Assembly (NCBI RefSeq): GCF_000471905.2
Contig: NW_006494789.1
Span: 8,267,543 to 8,331,542, forward strand
Origin: Amborella trichopoda
Taxonomy: Eukaryota; Streptophyta; Magnoliopsida; Amborellales; Amborellaceae
Direction of reading: 5' to 3'
DNA: 64,000 bases
Below, piece by piece: positions 33,392 to 45,940 of the stretch (position 1 is its first letter; each line of letters begins with the position of its first letter). Both the position numbers and the translations under genes were made by a program. The notes beneath the pieces were generated by a model. That model was not told where the DNA came from. It searched no databases and saw only the letters and a program-made list of their open reading frames with translations.

Positions 33392-36300
33392 TGTCACAAC
33401 CCCGCCCCAGTCCCCCTTACTGTACTCACCGGAGGGCAGCCGAGAGCGTGTCTGTGCACTGGAGGTAGCGAATGCCACTCAGGTCGGAGTGACTCAATGC
33501 CTTAATAATGCGGTATACAAAGCAAACCCTGGAAAAACTAAAACATCAACTTTGAATGCAAAAGCCAAAAACCATACTCCAAAAATCCACTATATATCAT
33601 TTATCAAAATCGTTACATATCAGTTCGAGACCTCAGGTCCCGATAGTACACACAACCCACAATAAACAATAATTAGGGCTAAAGTGTCCATAAAACAATG
33701 ATAAAGAATTATCTTTGACAGCTTCGAGTCCCACATGCCAGCAGCTTCCACTAGGCCAATCTTCTTCCACCTGTGACTATTATTCTATAGAGATGGTAAA
33801 AAGGATAGAATGAACTATACAGCCTAGCAAGTAAGTCTAGATTGCAAGCAACAACAATGAATACATCCAAGTATTATAATTTGCATTACTCACTTATAAA
33901 CTATCATAGTATAAACATCATGTAGATCTGAAATCTCCTTGGTATATCTATCATATTATTTCAAGTATCAGAATTCTCATCCATTCAATACAATAATCAA
34001 TATTCAAATTCACCATGCAGATTATAAGTATCATAAGAAGTCGTAATCTAGAAAGCTTTCCGTTAACGAACACTATCATGAAACAAACAACCATGCACTT
34101 CACGATAGTCTTTTATCCATAACCGGACAAGTTTCACAATGTACATTCGTATATTAACAGAACTCATTCTTACTTTTATCTTCTTACTTTTATCTTTGAG
34201 AACATTTCATTCCACAGTAAGCACTTGGTCAGGTCATGCAATATGCCCAAAGCATGCGCCTAACCAGTATCAATCACATAAGAAGTCTATATCAATCACT
34301 TGGTCAGGCCATGCAATACGCTTAAAGAATTCACCTAATCGGTATCAATCACTGGGTCAGGTCATACAATACGCTCAATGCACGCACCTAACCAGTATCA
34401 ATCACATAAGTAGTTTGTAATAATACTGGGTCAGGTCATGCAATATGCTCAAAGCACCCACCTAATCGGTATCAATCACATAAACGGTCTATAACAATCA
34501 CTGGGGTCAGGTCATGCAATATGCTCAAAGAATGCACCTAACTGGTATCAATCACATAAGCAGTCTATGACAATCACTGGGTCAGGTCATGCTATACGCT
34601 CAAAGCACGCACCTAACCGGTATCAATCACACAAGCAGGTCCTACAATACTCTCAAAGCAGGCGTCCCTAAATCTCAATCTTGGCCATACGATACTCACA
34701 AAGAATGCCAAAGATTTATCATAGTATCTATCACTTCAGTCGCACTACCAAGGGGTGTCCCATTGCGCAGTACTGAACATCACAGTATCATAACAAAGCA
34801 ATACCCTCTACCATTGGTGGCCCATTGCGTAGTGGTTAGTATAACAATATAACTGGCATGTACACTATACTTCTTAGCATAAGGCATTCACCACTAGGGT
34901 TACCTCAAGGCACTTATACTCTTTCAATTAGCATTCTTACTCCATGGTGGCATTCAATTACATGCATCACATCGCCCTCACAAGGTATTAGCAGTTATTA
35001 GACCCTCACTCATTGTATCGTCGCATAGCTTGGTGCTTATAACTCCATAGCAGTTAACATATGAAAATCATTACAGGATGACCATCCTATGTCATTGACG
35101 TTTATCAATCCGCACACATAACACTCTATCACATAATTGGTCAGCGAAAGATTCAAGAAAAGAGAGCATATTTTATGAACTCCATAACTGGGACCTTCTT
35201 GTAGGAAAAAGACTACAATTGTCGAGCAGTGGCGGGTTTTAATGTGATTTGAAGCTGATTTTAAAATAGATTTATTCACAACTCACATGAAGGTGATTTG
35301 AATACTTTTGGTCAGAGTTGAGTGCAAAACCATGTAACAGGCAAAATTTTGAAACTCTATGTGTTGTGTGACATTGACATACCTCTCCTCTCGAGGCGTA
35401 GCTCCCACTCTAGGGAGAACCATAAAATAATTAAAACATGGAATTTCAAGCCGACTAAGTAATCTTCGAAATGATAGTAGTTTAAAGGCATTTAGAAATA
35501 TTTTGATGGATAAAAAGCTTGACATGAGTCACACAACAGTTGCTGGAAATTTCCCACAACAGCAACATGCCCCCGCATTTCGAGGCGTACCTCACAAACC
35601 TCGGGGATCTTCAAAATTCTCAAAACATGCGACTTTAAGTTTACTCAGACTCTTTCAAATGGTAGAAGTTTGAAAAAATTTGGATGTCGTTAGGTGGTTC
35701 AAAAGCTCGATGAAAAATAGGCAATAGTTGCTGGAAAATTCCAGCCATGGTGACAGTGACACACGCTCATATCTAAGGGTGTATTTCCTAAACTGTGTGC
35801 AATTTCGGAATAGTATTAAAACCACAGATAAAATAGACTGGAATATATTTTATTCATGACCAATTTGGGCTCATTTGGACATCGTTTGGCTATTGAAAAG
35901 CGCATCGCAGGAACAATCACCTTATGGAAAATCTCATTACCAAGCTTAACATACACTCAAGATCATTCAATACTTCATTAACTAAGATAAAACTTCATAA
36001 AATATATCATTCATATAAAACTAGCCTAACTCGAGAACTATGCTACAACTTCTCACAACCACAAGTTCATTTCCATCACTCAAACAATCGTGGCGTAGAG
36101 GAATGCAATTATTCTCAACCCCACTCAAACTCATTCATACTCACAATTTTCACCCCATCATTAACCCATTAACAATATTCAAAACCTATTTCCTACTATT
36201 GTTGATGCAAAGAAGCTAGACCCACTTACTTGAAGCTCACGACACTCCAAACTCCACATGCAGGTCACCTTCTTGCTCCTTGTGACAGCCAACAACAGCA

Positions 36301-37173
36301 GCAGTAGCGGCGGTGGCAGTGAAGAGGGTTTCCCCCTTGAGCTCTAAAGAGAGAAAGTTTGAGGGGAAAGAAAAGGGAAGGCACACAGTAGTGGGGAAGG
36401 GCATAATTTATACGCGGGTGGGTAGGTAAGATTCACTGTGGTTGACGTCACGGGGTGGTTGGGGAAAAGTGATGTGGCTGGCGTCACTCATGTGGCACAG
36501 TGTTGAATTCGGCACGACGCTAACCCTGTCGGTGGTCGTAATGGTTTGTCAAATGCGCCTGGAGTTACCCTCTGGTCACACGCGACAATGCTCACACGAC
36601 AGTGATGCTCACGGTGTTGCTCATCTCTGTATTCACACACAACGTTGGTCACTTATTCACGGGGCGCTCCTTCGTCTTCATCCATGGTGTTACTCCTTTC
36701 GCCTTTCACGTGCGGCGATACTCAGTTTCATGCGCGCCGTTGCTCCAGTCGGCAATGCTTTAGCTTCTTCTCTCTCTTCAATTTACAGACAGTGCTGCTC
36801 ATGCCATGCACGATGTTACTCTTTAGGCTAGCGGCAATGCCTCCATTCGCGCGCGGCGTTGCCTCTTGTGCTCGCCGCTAAGTCCCATGTTCACACGCGG
36901 CGTTACCATTTCATGCAGGACGTTTCTTCTCGTCTACTCACGATGTTCCCTCTCATCTACGCACGATGTTCCCTCTCATTTACGCATGGTGTTCCCTCTC
37001 ATCTATGCCCGACATTCTCTCTCTTCCACGCATGCTGATACCCCCAAAATTCACAGACGATGATAAGTCTTTTGCCTTAACGTCGGGCGTGTACTCCCTT
37101 CACTCTACCACCGGGAGTGTTTAGGTCTCTATTGCTGTGAGTGCTTTAAGTCCAGAAAAGTTTTGTCCTTACA
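33392..37173 (-). repeat. 5' LTR (3782 bp) of the large LTR element
   Basis: It is about 400 bp longer than its partner. It has a ~270 bp segment near 33893-34160 that the left LTR lacks, and six rather than five copies of the 73 bp unit (34228-34650). Otherwise the two are closely similar, including the GC-rich repeat stretch at 36440-37060. Confidence 0.9.
34228..34650. repeat. 73 bp tandem array in the 5' LTR, 6 copies
   Basis: This is the counterpart of the array at 27911-28265. One copy is shortened by about 24 bp (it lacks the CACATAAG...GT part). Confidence 0.9.
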
Positions 37174-37678
37174 ACTCATGTCAAAATTGACTCAATGCCG
37201 TTATATCGGTGATCAAATCAAACCATGATAAAGAACTAAATCAATAACTCCAAGTGCAGATAAAAATTTAAAATAGGAAGGATCCATAGAGCAATAAAAA
37301 TGTATTACATCAAATTCTTCCTAAAATATTACACTTGAGTCTGGGGCACCAGGTCCCAATATTACATTTTTCCAAAATAAGCAAAATACAGGCTAAACCG
37401 CTCAACCACATACAAGATCTGAGTTTCTTCTTAAAGGAAAGATGGCTTCGATTCCCAGCTGCAAAACACGAGCTTCTAAACCTTGAACTGACGTTATCAA
37501 TTTACATGAGGGGAGATATAGGGGGATGAGCTAAAAAGCCTAGTAAGTAGATCTAGGTGTTATGCATCATTAATGAGTATATTCATGAATCATAAGCAAT
37601 TCTTCCAATTATAAGAGATCAAAATGTAGCAATCATGTAAATCAGTAATCAGATCAATGCATCAATTACATGCATCAT
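37174..37678 (-). repeat. Continuation of the older related LTR (right piece)
   Basis: After the ACTCA duplication the sequence runs parallel to the LTR interior just past its own GCCACTCAGG. Matches include ATGCCGTTATA against AATGCGGTA-type sequence, AACCATGATAAAGAACTAAATCAA against AACCATGGAAAAACTAAAACATCAA, a GGGGCACCAGGTCCCAATA motif, and GAGCTAAAAAGCCTAGTAAGTAGATCTAG. It is more diverged than the two LTRs are from each other, so it is older. It ends where Tat element A's LTR begins. Confidence 0.7.
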
Positions 37679-39090
37679 TGTTTGAATGCATTTTTCAGCA
37701 ACTTGGTCCCTGATGCGGAATAAGTAGGAAGCAAGTCAATGAAGCCTACAAAACAGTGTAAATTCCAATATTCTCAAAATTTCCCCAAAACTGGTTAAGA
37801 TCTTCATCAGCACTCCAAAATGACACCTGCCAAGTTTCAACGTGATCAGACATGTCTATGGCAGTGAACACAACGAAACAATTTCAGCAAAAATCGACCC
37901 TTAGCACCTTGAAATGGATCCTGTAACTAGAGCTATATTTTTGGTACATCAAACAGCTCTGAGACCATTGTCATTGGATTCAGCATGGTTGAAAACCCTG
38001 ATAGGTCATGTTTCTTCTTAATTAGGTATTCCAGGACAAAGTTATGGGTAAAATATTGAAAAGGGGTAGACCACACACTATTCTTGTGTGGCCGCCTAGC
38101 ATCAAAACACCACTAAAAGTAGTTATTTTTACAGTCACAAGCAGTCACTTTTCGATCCTATATTTTACTCTTTTCAAGTCAGATCGTGCTCAAATTTGGT
38201 GAGCGTGCTCGTCTCATCAAGATGAGTGATTCGATATGTGGTACGCCCCGTGACGACACCCGAGCAAGGAGAAAAACTAGAAAGAAGTTGCTGATCCATG
38301 AAGAAAGTTACAGAAAATTCGGCAAAAGCACACCCGACTCCGACGCCCAAATCACGATGCTCGCATACCCGATCGGCACTAAACCAATTTCATTATATAC
38401 GTAAGGTCCATGACCATCTGTAGCCCGAACCTCATGTACGATGAACGATTGGATTTCACACACTGAGGTGTCAAAGATGCTGTAAATTCTAGCCGCTGGA
38501 TTTCAAGATTCCGGTTAAAATCTCAAGACGATGAAATCTTCATCCGGACACGAAATCAAGTTGCGTTTGTTGCAACGTGATTGTGATGGCATGCTCAATG
38601 TGATTCAGCAACAAAATCATGAAGAAACAACAAGAAACGAACACACAATTGATCCAAAGTTTTCAAGATTCATCCCAAATTCAAGTCTCATGATCATGAC
38701 TCAAAAAACATGATTCATAGCTCGAAGTTGGTATCAAACGATCGCCATGTCGAGCCCTGCATGAAAACAATTATCTTTCGATCAAATGGGCATCCGAACA
38801 ACCTCAGATCAGTCATGGGAGATCACGCAAGTTCTCGGGCAGCAGTAGGGACTGTTTTGGAATTCCACACATTGTTAGGCAGGGGTAAAATAGTCCTTTT
38901 GCATCCTTTTTTAGCATTTTTTTTAATTCAATTAAATTGTAATTATCTTCAATTTTAGCTAATTTTTAGGTATACACATGTTTTAGTCCAATTCTATATA
39001 AACAAGCACTGCCTCATTATAAAAGAGGACGGATGCATTTTCTGGATCAATCAATAAAGTTCTAAATTTTGCTTAAGCTCGTGGGTACGT
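37679..39090 (+). repeat. 5' LTR of Tat element A (U3/R part)
   Basis: It matches the reverse complement of about 47750-49040 (element B 3' LTR) in order. Shared features include TTTCAGCA.CTT near the start, GATCAGACATGTCTA, CACACTATTCTTGTGTGGCC, TCAAATTTGGTGAG and AGATCACGCAAGTTCTCGGGCAGCAGTAG. It ends after the TATA box and GA tract. The U5 portion seen in B is absent. Confidence 0.8.
38993..39004 (+). promoter_or_regulatory. Probable LTR promoter TATA box, element A
   Basis: TCTATATAAACA lies about 90 bp before the GA tract; the corresponding place in B (47841-47851, minus) reads CTATATAAATA. Conservation in two diverged copies supports a core promoter. A further TATAAAAG follows at about 39018. 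Confidence 0.65.
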
Positions 39091-39095
39091 CTTGG

Positions 39096-39270
39096 AGAGA
39101 GAGAGAGGAGAGAGAAGAAAAGGGTCGGCACCTTTTAATAAGGTAACTCTCTCTCCTCCTCTCTTTCTCTCTCCTCCCCTCTCCTCCCCTCTATCTCTCT
39201 CCTTCCCTCTTTCTCTCCTCCCCTCTTTCTCTCTCCTCCTCTCTTTCTCTCTCCTCCCTTCTTTTTCTCA
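39096..39270. repeat. GA tract followed by CT tract (foldback)
   Basis: Purine-rich GAGAGAGAGAGGAGAGAG is followed within about 35 bp by a long CTCTCTCCTCC tract. The two are complementary and could form a hairpin at the start of the transcript. Element B has the same arrangement (47700-47760 against 47460-47660). Confidence 0.85.
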
Positions 39271-39319
39271 TCTTTATCTCCTGCACACATCCAACCATGG
39301 TGATGACATAAAAAGCTAC

Positions 39320-41155
39320 CCAGATCGGTTTGATGAGGGAAATGACGTTAAAAGTCCCCCACTATCTAACCCTTCTCCTTCTTCTTCTTTTGCTTCTAAT
39401 CCTTCCTCCTCTACATCACCTGCATGTACAATTTTGATATGTCTAGATTTCGAGACTCTCGATAGGGAACTTGAACAGTCCAACATAAGCAAGATGCAAT
39501 AGAAGCGGTTGAGAAAGACCCTGGCACAGGCAGCAGGATTCCTAACAGTCGCTGATGCCCTGGCAGCTAAAGCCAAAGCACATCCACCTCCTTCAAAGAA
39601 GCACAAAAATTCGAAGCTAAAGAAACCCCAGTGGCCCCCTGAGCCCAAATTTGAGCAAAGACTGAGAGAATCAAGGGGGCAGAGTTTCTAATCTCAAGAA
39701 GCCTGCCACGTGGTACAAGTTTATGAAGCACCGGCTAACACACAGCAAACATCACAGGCACCCGTGAAAATACCGTATGGTTCATACGATGACGCTTCAC
39801 GCTCAATCATTGCTGAACACTAAGACTAGCAGCCCGATTAGCTTCCCATGTCTGAGGTTGACCCTTTTGCCCTTTTGTTCGAGAAAGGCACAGAAATCAT
39901 GACATACTCCGGAGCCTTATTGGAAGCAGAGATGTTAGGGTCATGGGTCTTTACACTTGAAGTTGATGAAAATACATTTGAAAATAACGAGGGAGATTTG
40001 CAAGAAGCCCAAGAAGAATGGGAAGAAGGCGGTCAAGCTACTGTTGGCGAGCTCAAACAAATAAATCTAGGAGATGAGGCCGACCCTAGGCCTACTTTTT
40101 TCTCAGCAAATATGTCTCCAGAAGAAAAAGAAAATTTCACTACTTTCTTGTGAGAAAATCAAAATGTCTTCGCTTGGCATTACCATGAGATGCCTGGTCT
40201 AGACCCTCGAGTCGCTGTTCATCATCTCGGCATTGATCCAACTGTCAAGCCCGTCAAACAGAAATTGAGAAGGTTCAGGCCTGACCTCGAGATGCAGATA
40301 GACGTCGAGGTGACTAAACTCAGACAAGCAGGCTTCATTCGCGAAGTCAAGTACTTGAAATGGCTAGCAAATTTAGTTCCAGTCGAGAAAAAGAATGGCC
40401 AAATCAGGATGTGCATTGACTTTCACGACTTGAATACCGCCTGTCCCAAGGATGACTTCCTATTGCCATTCACCGTGATGCTCATCGACTCTACATCTCA
40501 CTGTCAAATCTTTTCCTTTATGGAGGGATACTCTGGGTATAATCAGATACGGATGGCACCCGAAGACGAGGAGGCCACTGCATTCTTAACTTCAAAAGGG
40601 GTCTTCTATTACACAATGATGCCTTTTGGATTAAAGAATGTTGGTGCGACATACCAGAGAGCGATGATAACCATCTTTAAATACATGATGCACAAAGAGG
40701 TGAAGTGTTATGTAGATGACTTGGTGGTAAAATTCGAAGAGAAGGAAGCTCGCATGAGAGACCTTGAAAAGGTATTCAAGTGGTTGCGCCTTCATCAACT
40801 TAAAATGAACCTGCTAAAATGCGCTTTTGGCATGCGTTTCAGAAAATTCTTGGGGTTCATCTTTAGACATCGAGGGCTTGAAGTTGAGCAAGTCAAGATC
40901 AAGGCGATTCAAGGAATGCTGTCACCAACTATGCTTCGAGAACTGTGCTCCCTTCAAGGGCAGCTGATATATATCCGCATGTTCATCTCGAACCTCTTAG
41001 GTCACTGTAAACCCTTTACACACCTCTTAAAAAAGATACCCCATTCATCTGGGATGCAGCATGTCAGGCAGCCCTTGATGACATCAAGCATTATTTACTC
41101 AACCCTTCCGTGCTCTCTACACCAGTATTGGGAAGTCCTCTCATTCTATACATGA
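39320..41155 (+). pseudogene. Pol leader and reverse transcriptase, element A
   Basis: The leader (39393-39840) matches B at 57992-57681 (LDRELE, KKPQWPPEP.FEQ.LRESR). The RT domain spans about 40170-41050 in one frame. It includes NGQIRMCIDFHDLN and CPKDDF, a GYSGYNQIRMAPED block, TMMPFGLKNVGATYQRAM and the catalytic CYVDDLVVK (YVDD at 40709-40720), followed by a FLGFI..RG motif. A stop at 40151 and a frameshift near 41035 break it. RT would copy element RNA into DNA. No protease D-T/S-G motif is visible upstream. Confidence 0.9.
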
Positions 41156-42190
41156 CTGTTTTGGACGAGTCACTCGAGGCATTGTTGGCACAAAACAATG
41201 GCGAGGGAAAAGAGACTGCATTATATTACCTCAGTCGCAGGATGCAAGGGATCGAGAAAAATTATCCCCTTATTGGGAGGATGTACTTGGCTCTGATCTT
41301 TGCAGTACAAAAGCTCCACCATTACTTACTTGGTCATGAAGTGAAACTTGTATCAAAGGTGGATCCTGTAAAGTTCTTATGACATGCTCATGCTTGTCAG
41401 GTCATCTTGCTAAGTGGGCATTATTATTGATGGAATTTGATCACATATGTCCCACAAAAGGCCATCAAAGGCTAAGCCCTGACCGACTTTCTCGTAGCAC
41501 ATCCCGTACCCGTGGAATCTCCATTATCAAGCGACCACCCTGATGAAGAAGTGTTTTGTGCTGACCTTGCTCATGCATGGGAATTGTACTTCAATGGGAC
41601 CTTTCAATCTGATAAGGAGGAGCCGGAGAGGTATTCCTGACTCCGAAAGGAAGAGTACTACCACTTTCTTTCTCTCTCACCGAAGTTGGTTCTCATAACG
41701 AGGTAGAATATCAGGCCCTTATAATTGGCTTAGAGATAGCCTTCGACTTAGACTTGGTGAAGCTCAAGATCTATGGCGACTCTGAGTTGGTTATCCGACA
41801 GCTCAATGGGATCTCTGATGTAAGAAACGACACTCTCAAGCCTTATCACGATACTGCAAAATCATATATGGCCCAGTTTCAGGATGTATCCATGAATCAC
41901 ATTCCCAGGTGGCTAAACTCGCAGGCAGATGCACTTGTGAAACTTGGAGCTACAATTCAACTGTCCTCATCAGGACCCACGCTCGTTTTGGTGGCAGAAT
42001 GGAGACACATTGACCTAAAAACCGAGGTCGATGCCGATGATGAGAGAAATATCTCCCCAGAGTGTCGTCCTTATCCATTTGAAGCGCTTCTATCAGATAA
42101 GGAAGTAATTAAGACTGAACAAGAAGTGGCACAGAGTCAAGGAGCTAAGGGTAGAAACCTAGAACCAGAATTCTTTGACCCAATATGCTC
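41036..42190 (+). pseudogene. Tandem RNase H domains, element A
   Basis: The first RNase H follows RT in two frames (TPFIWD..., ALYYLSRRMQGIEKNYPLI, FAVQKLHHYLL). A second, archaeal-type RNase H follows at about 41570-41960, with ELYFNGTF, EYQALIIGLEIA, IYGDSELVIRQLNG and HIPRWLNSQADALVKLG. Two RNase H domains in this order are a hallmark of the Tat lineage. Stops near 41381, 41475 and 41638 interrupt the frame. Confidence 0.85.
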
Positions 42191-42229
42191 ATAAATTAAA
42201 CTGGTAGAAGATTCGAGAGAGCCCTTCAC

Positions 42230-43400
42230 TAGTTTCTTAAAACATGACAGGCTCCCAGAAGATCGTGTCAAATGCAACAACGTATGTCGAATGTCTACCA
42301 AGTACACCCTCCTTGAAGGAGATGCTCTCTTCAAGCGGCAGTTCAACGATATTCTTCTTAGATGTGTGGACGTCCAGGAAGCAATAAGGTGTTAGAAGAA
42401 GTCCACTCGGGCATCTGTGGACTACACCTGTCTGTTCCTAAGCTCTATGAATGAATATGCAGGTTTGGATACTATTGGTCTTCCATGATCGCTGATTCCT
42501 TAAGCAATGCTAAGAAAGGTTAGGTGTGTCAAATCCACTCGAGCCTTGTTCACCAGCCTCCAGAGCCCTTACACCCTATAGTTGCATCATGGTCCTTTTC
42601 ACAATGGGGTATGGACATCGTAGGGCCTATTCCCTCCTTCGGCAATGGACCATGTTTTTATTCTAGCTGCAACATATTATTTCACTAAGTAGGCTGAAGA
42701 GGTACCCCTTAAGCAAGTTCCTGGGACAATAGTGGCCCACTTTGTTAGACATCACATCGTATATCGGCTGGGAGTGCTTGACTGGATTATATCTGACAAT
42801 GGTCCTCAATTTTGGAGCCACCATATTGATCGCTTTGTTAACCAGTTTGGTTTTCAGTGGAAGTACGCGACTGTGTACCACCCTCGAGCGAATGGCTTGG
42901 CCGAGGCCTTCAATAAGAATCTGTGCAATGTTTTAAGAAAGTCAGCATCAAAGACAAGGAAGAACTAGCATGAGAAGCTTCCCGAAGCACTATGGGCCTA
43001 TCGTACTATTACGTGAAATGCTACTGATTCCACTCCTTATTCTTTGGTCTATGGGGGTGAAGCAGTTTTACCCCTCGAAATTTAGATTCCTTCGTTATGT
43101 GTCGCTACACATCAAGGATTAACCGAAGATGAGAGAGTCAAACTTCGGTATCAAGAATTGGAAGCGCTCAACGAAAAGAGGCTCAACAGAGCCTTGAACT
43201 CAACCTAGGGAGAATGAAGAGGGCTTTCGACAAGTCTTTCAAATTTTGCTCATTCACCTGTGGCGATCTAGTCCTAGCTGTCAAGAGACCTATTGTTATG
43301 CATGGTCAGTGTAAGGGGAAGTTTGAGCCTAACTGGGAAGGTCCTTGTATAGTAAAAAAGATCTCGCTAAATGGAGCCTACATATTGGCACATCCTTAGG
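42230..43400 (+). pseudogene. Integrase, element A
   Basis: The integrase is broken but nearly complete. EVHSGICGLH marks the zinc-binding region (about 42400); WGMDIVGPI gives the first catalytic aspartate (about 42610), DWIISDNGPQF the second (about 42790) and NGLAEAFNK the glutamate (about 42895). A C-terminal block RPIVMHGQCKGKFEPNWEGP lies at 43290-43350. It would insert the element's DNA. At least five stops or frameshifts are present. Confidence 0.87.
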
Positions 43401-45940
43401 GATAGGAGGCAATGCCCCCTATCAATGGGGGATACCTAAAGAAGTACTATCTGTGATGCATATTCAAAGGAAATGGATTCAATGCAAAGCAAGTAAGATA
43501 GTCCAAACAAGTTTAACTCTTTTTTATTGTAGAGAAAATGAGTTACAATTTACAAGCCAAAAAGCTCATTATTCGACAGGCTACAATTCTCTTGCATCTG
43601 AGGAGAAGAGGACGGTTTCAAACCAAAACCTGTAGTATTGCCTTCGCATCTGAGGTTAAGTGGATGGTTACCGGCCAAAAAAAAAAATCCTGTCCCATGA
43701 AGAAGAAGCCGAACCAGTTCGAGAAGTTAGCTTCAATTCATCTGAAGAGTAAGAGGACGGTTACAGGCCAGAAGACGAAGAGAAACCACTCGAAGAAGTT
43801 AGCTTCAGTTCATTCGACGTGTATATCATGCATACAAGCCAAATATCTCATTTGACGTGTACGTCAAACATACAATGTAGGATTCATTCAACGTGTGTAT
43901 CAAACATACAAAGCAGGTTGCTTTAGCAAGGAACTGGCCTATGGTGGAGAGTATACCTTGTTCATAGTGGATGTCCTTCAACAGAACAACATGGACTTCA
44001 TTGTTATGCTGGAGGACTTGGCTTCTAACAGGTATCACAAACCATGCGTTGCCATCATTCACCACCCTTTGCCAGCCCATGAACATTGCCGTATGTAGCT
44101 CACAACTAAGCGTTGCAAGTCCTGCATATAACTTACCGCCACATGGGAGCCTCAATGTGCGCATCATGATAGGCCACACACATTGAGGAGCGCCGGCTGT
44201 GCTCCAAACCCCTAGCACCGACTGCCTTTCTCAAGGATCAGTGCCAGGTGTGTCAGCGTCAGTTATACTTCTAACCATCAGCACCGGCTATCTCAGCACT
44301 AGCTGTGCTTCCGTTAGTGCTGACCCTGTCACGACTGTTCGCTCTTGAGACTCCTCTTTTTCAAGGCCTACGTTTCTACACCCCCTTAATGGTCGCACAA
44401 TTTTCGAGGGCAACCGTCCACCTCCTGTAATGGTCCACCTTCTGCAACGGTCCCCCTCCCACAACCGTTCACTTTCCTTGTGACGGTCCACCTTTTGTGA
44501 CCGTTCCTTCCCTGACCCTTTGGGCTCATGTCGAAAACCCACTGAGAGACTTTCCTTGCCTGCGCCTTGGCCGAGAGTCACAAAAATCTCATCGAACACC
44601 TACCGCGAGACTTTCCCTTCCCTTGCCTTGGACCGAAAAAGTCACTAAGTTGCTGAAAAAGGCCTTTGCAACTTTCCCTAAGTTGCCGAGAAAACACTTA
44701 CAACCCTCGGTAACTCCCCCTAATCCACCGAAAAATTCCGGCAACTCCTCCTTTTCTTGCAAAACCCTTGACAATATTGCCAAAGTCTTCTCAGTGAGGC
44801 TTCCCGGAACACTTTCTCTCTTGCCTCCTATTCCTGCAACTTCACAAGATCCTAGAAGAGTTCCTATTTGCCAAAACCTTCCCTGCAAGAACTTTTACCA
44901 GAATCCTTGGTTGTTTGCTAAAATGTCTACGGGGCACCCTCTTCTCACCGCTAAAATTTTGTTTAAGTTTTTACCCCCTTATATGGACAGCAATACCCTC
45001 AAATGCCCCTCACAAACTAGAAATCCCAGTCGCATGGAAATGCAAACGACGATGAGCCAGGTCAAGCTTTGACTCGAGGCCCAAGGCAACTCTCATCGTT
45101 GCCTATGAAATACCAACGAACGGGCTGGACCAGGTCAAGATTTGATCCCAGGCCTGGGTAAAATTTTATTTTCCGCCTCATCAATTTCCATGTAACATAG
45201 ACCTGGATTGGGTCGGGATCAGGTCATGGCTCTAGTATCAATCCATATCTAGTGTAGGCTGAGTTCCAACAACCTTGGAGCCAGTTGACTTAGCGCCTGT
45301 TCAAATGATATCACGGGTCGTTCACGGCTCCGACAGTGTATTTCACCAACCACAGCGCTGGCTGCCTCCAAGCAATAGCACAACACCGGGTGTGTGTTTA
45401 GCAACTCGACATCGGCCGCATTTTTAATCTAGTGCCGGCTGACTGGTTAAAAAGCAGCATTGACCGTCTTTATTGCCGGTTGCAAAGACTCATTGCCGAC
45501 TGAGCACTCTCAAGAAACAATGGCTGCTTCACCTGTCGTCAGCTGTAGTTTAAACAGCCTAGGATGAAGTCGTAAGTGTCCTATCACTATCCCCAGTGAG
45601 GTTGCACCTTGACCCCGACATGTTATCCCCAGCAGAGTGAAACATAGGCCGATCAAAATCAGGTCACGGCTTCTCATCCCTAGTAGGAGAATCACATTCT
45701 ACTAGAGTTTATTATCCCTAATAGAGTTAGGGTCATTCTTGCTACTGCGACCCCCAGTGGTTTGCCTCATGCTTATTTATTCTGACCCATATTTGTCACC
45801 TCTTCCCCAATAAGGTAAACTTTCCTATCTGGATCCCTCATTGGTCCTACCTATCATATCCCTAGGAAGTCAAACTACTGCCCACAGACTTATTCCCCAT
45901 GAAGTCTCACCTACATGACAACCCAAACTTTGGTCAGCGC
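43401..45940 (+). other. Element A 3' internal region, non-coding
   Basis: The sequence matches the reverse complement of about 54330-52000 in element B. It holds scattered GCACCGGCTG/GGCGCTGA-type words (44190-44330, 45350-45500) and a frame of 191 codons (44497-45072) whose counterpart in B is broken and not conserved as protein. I treat it as untranslated. Confidence 0.6.

Larger units (their letters stand above)
27319..37173 (-). mobile_element. Large LTR retrotransposon, gag-only (LARD-like), with TSD
   Basis: This is a complete 9855 bp insertion. It has LTRs at 27319-30698 and 33392-37173, both with TG...CA ends, and 5 bp target duplications ACTCA at 27314-27318 and 37174-37178. Reading on the minus strand, a primer site resembling Met-tRNA (TTATCAGAGC) follows the right LTR and a polypurine tract (AAAGAGGGGATGA) precedes the left LTR, so transcription would run right to left. 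The 2.69 kb interior holds a decayed gyspy-type gag with a CCHC knuckle and a tandem array but no pol. Most of its length is LTR. It must have moved with enzymes from another element. Confidence 0.92.

Noticed and set aside
44497..45072. 191-codon frame in element A
   Set aside because: The matching region in element B (52.9-53.2 kb, minus) is frameshifted and the protein is not conserved, so it is probably an untranslated retroelement region.
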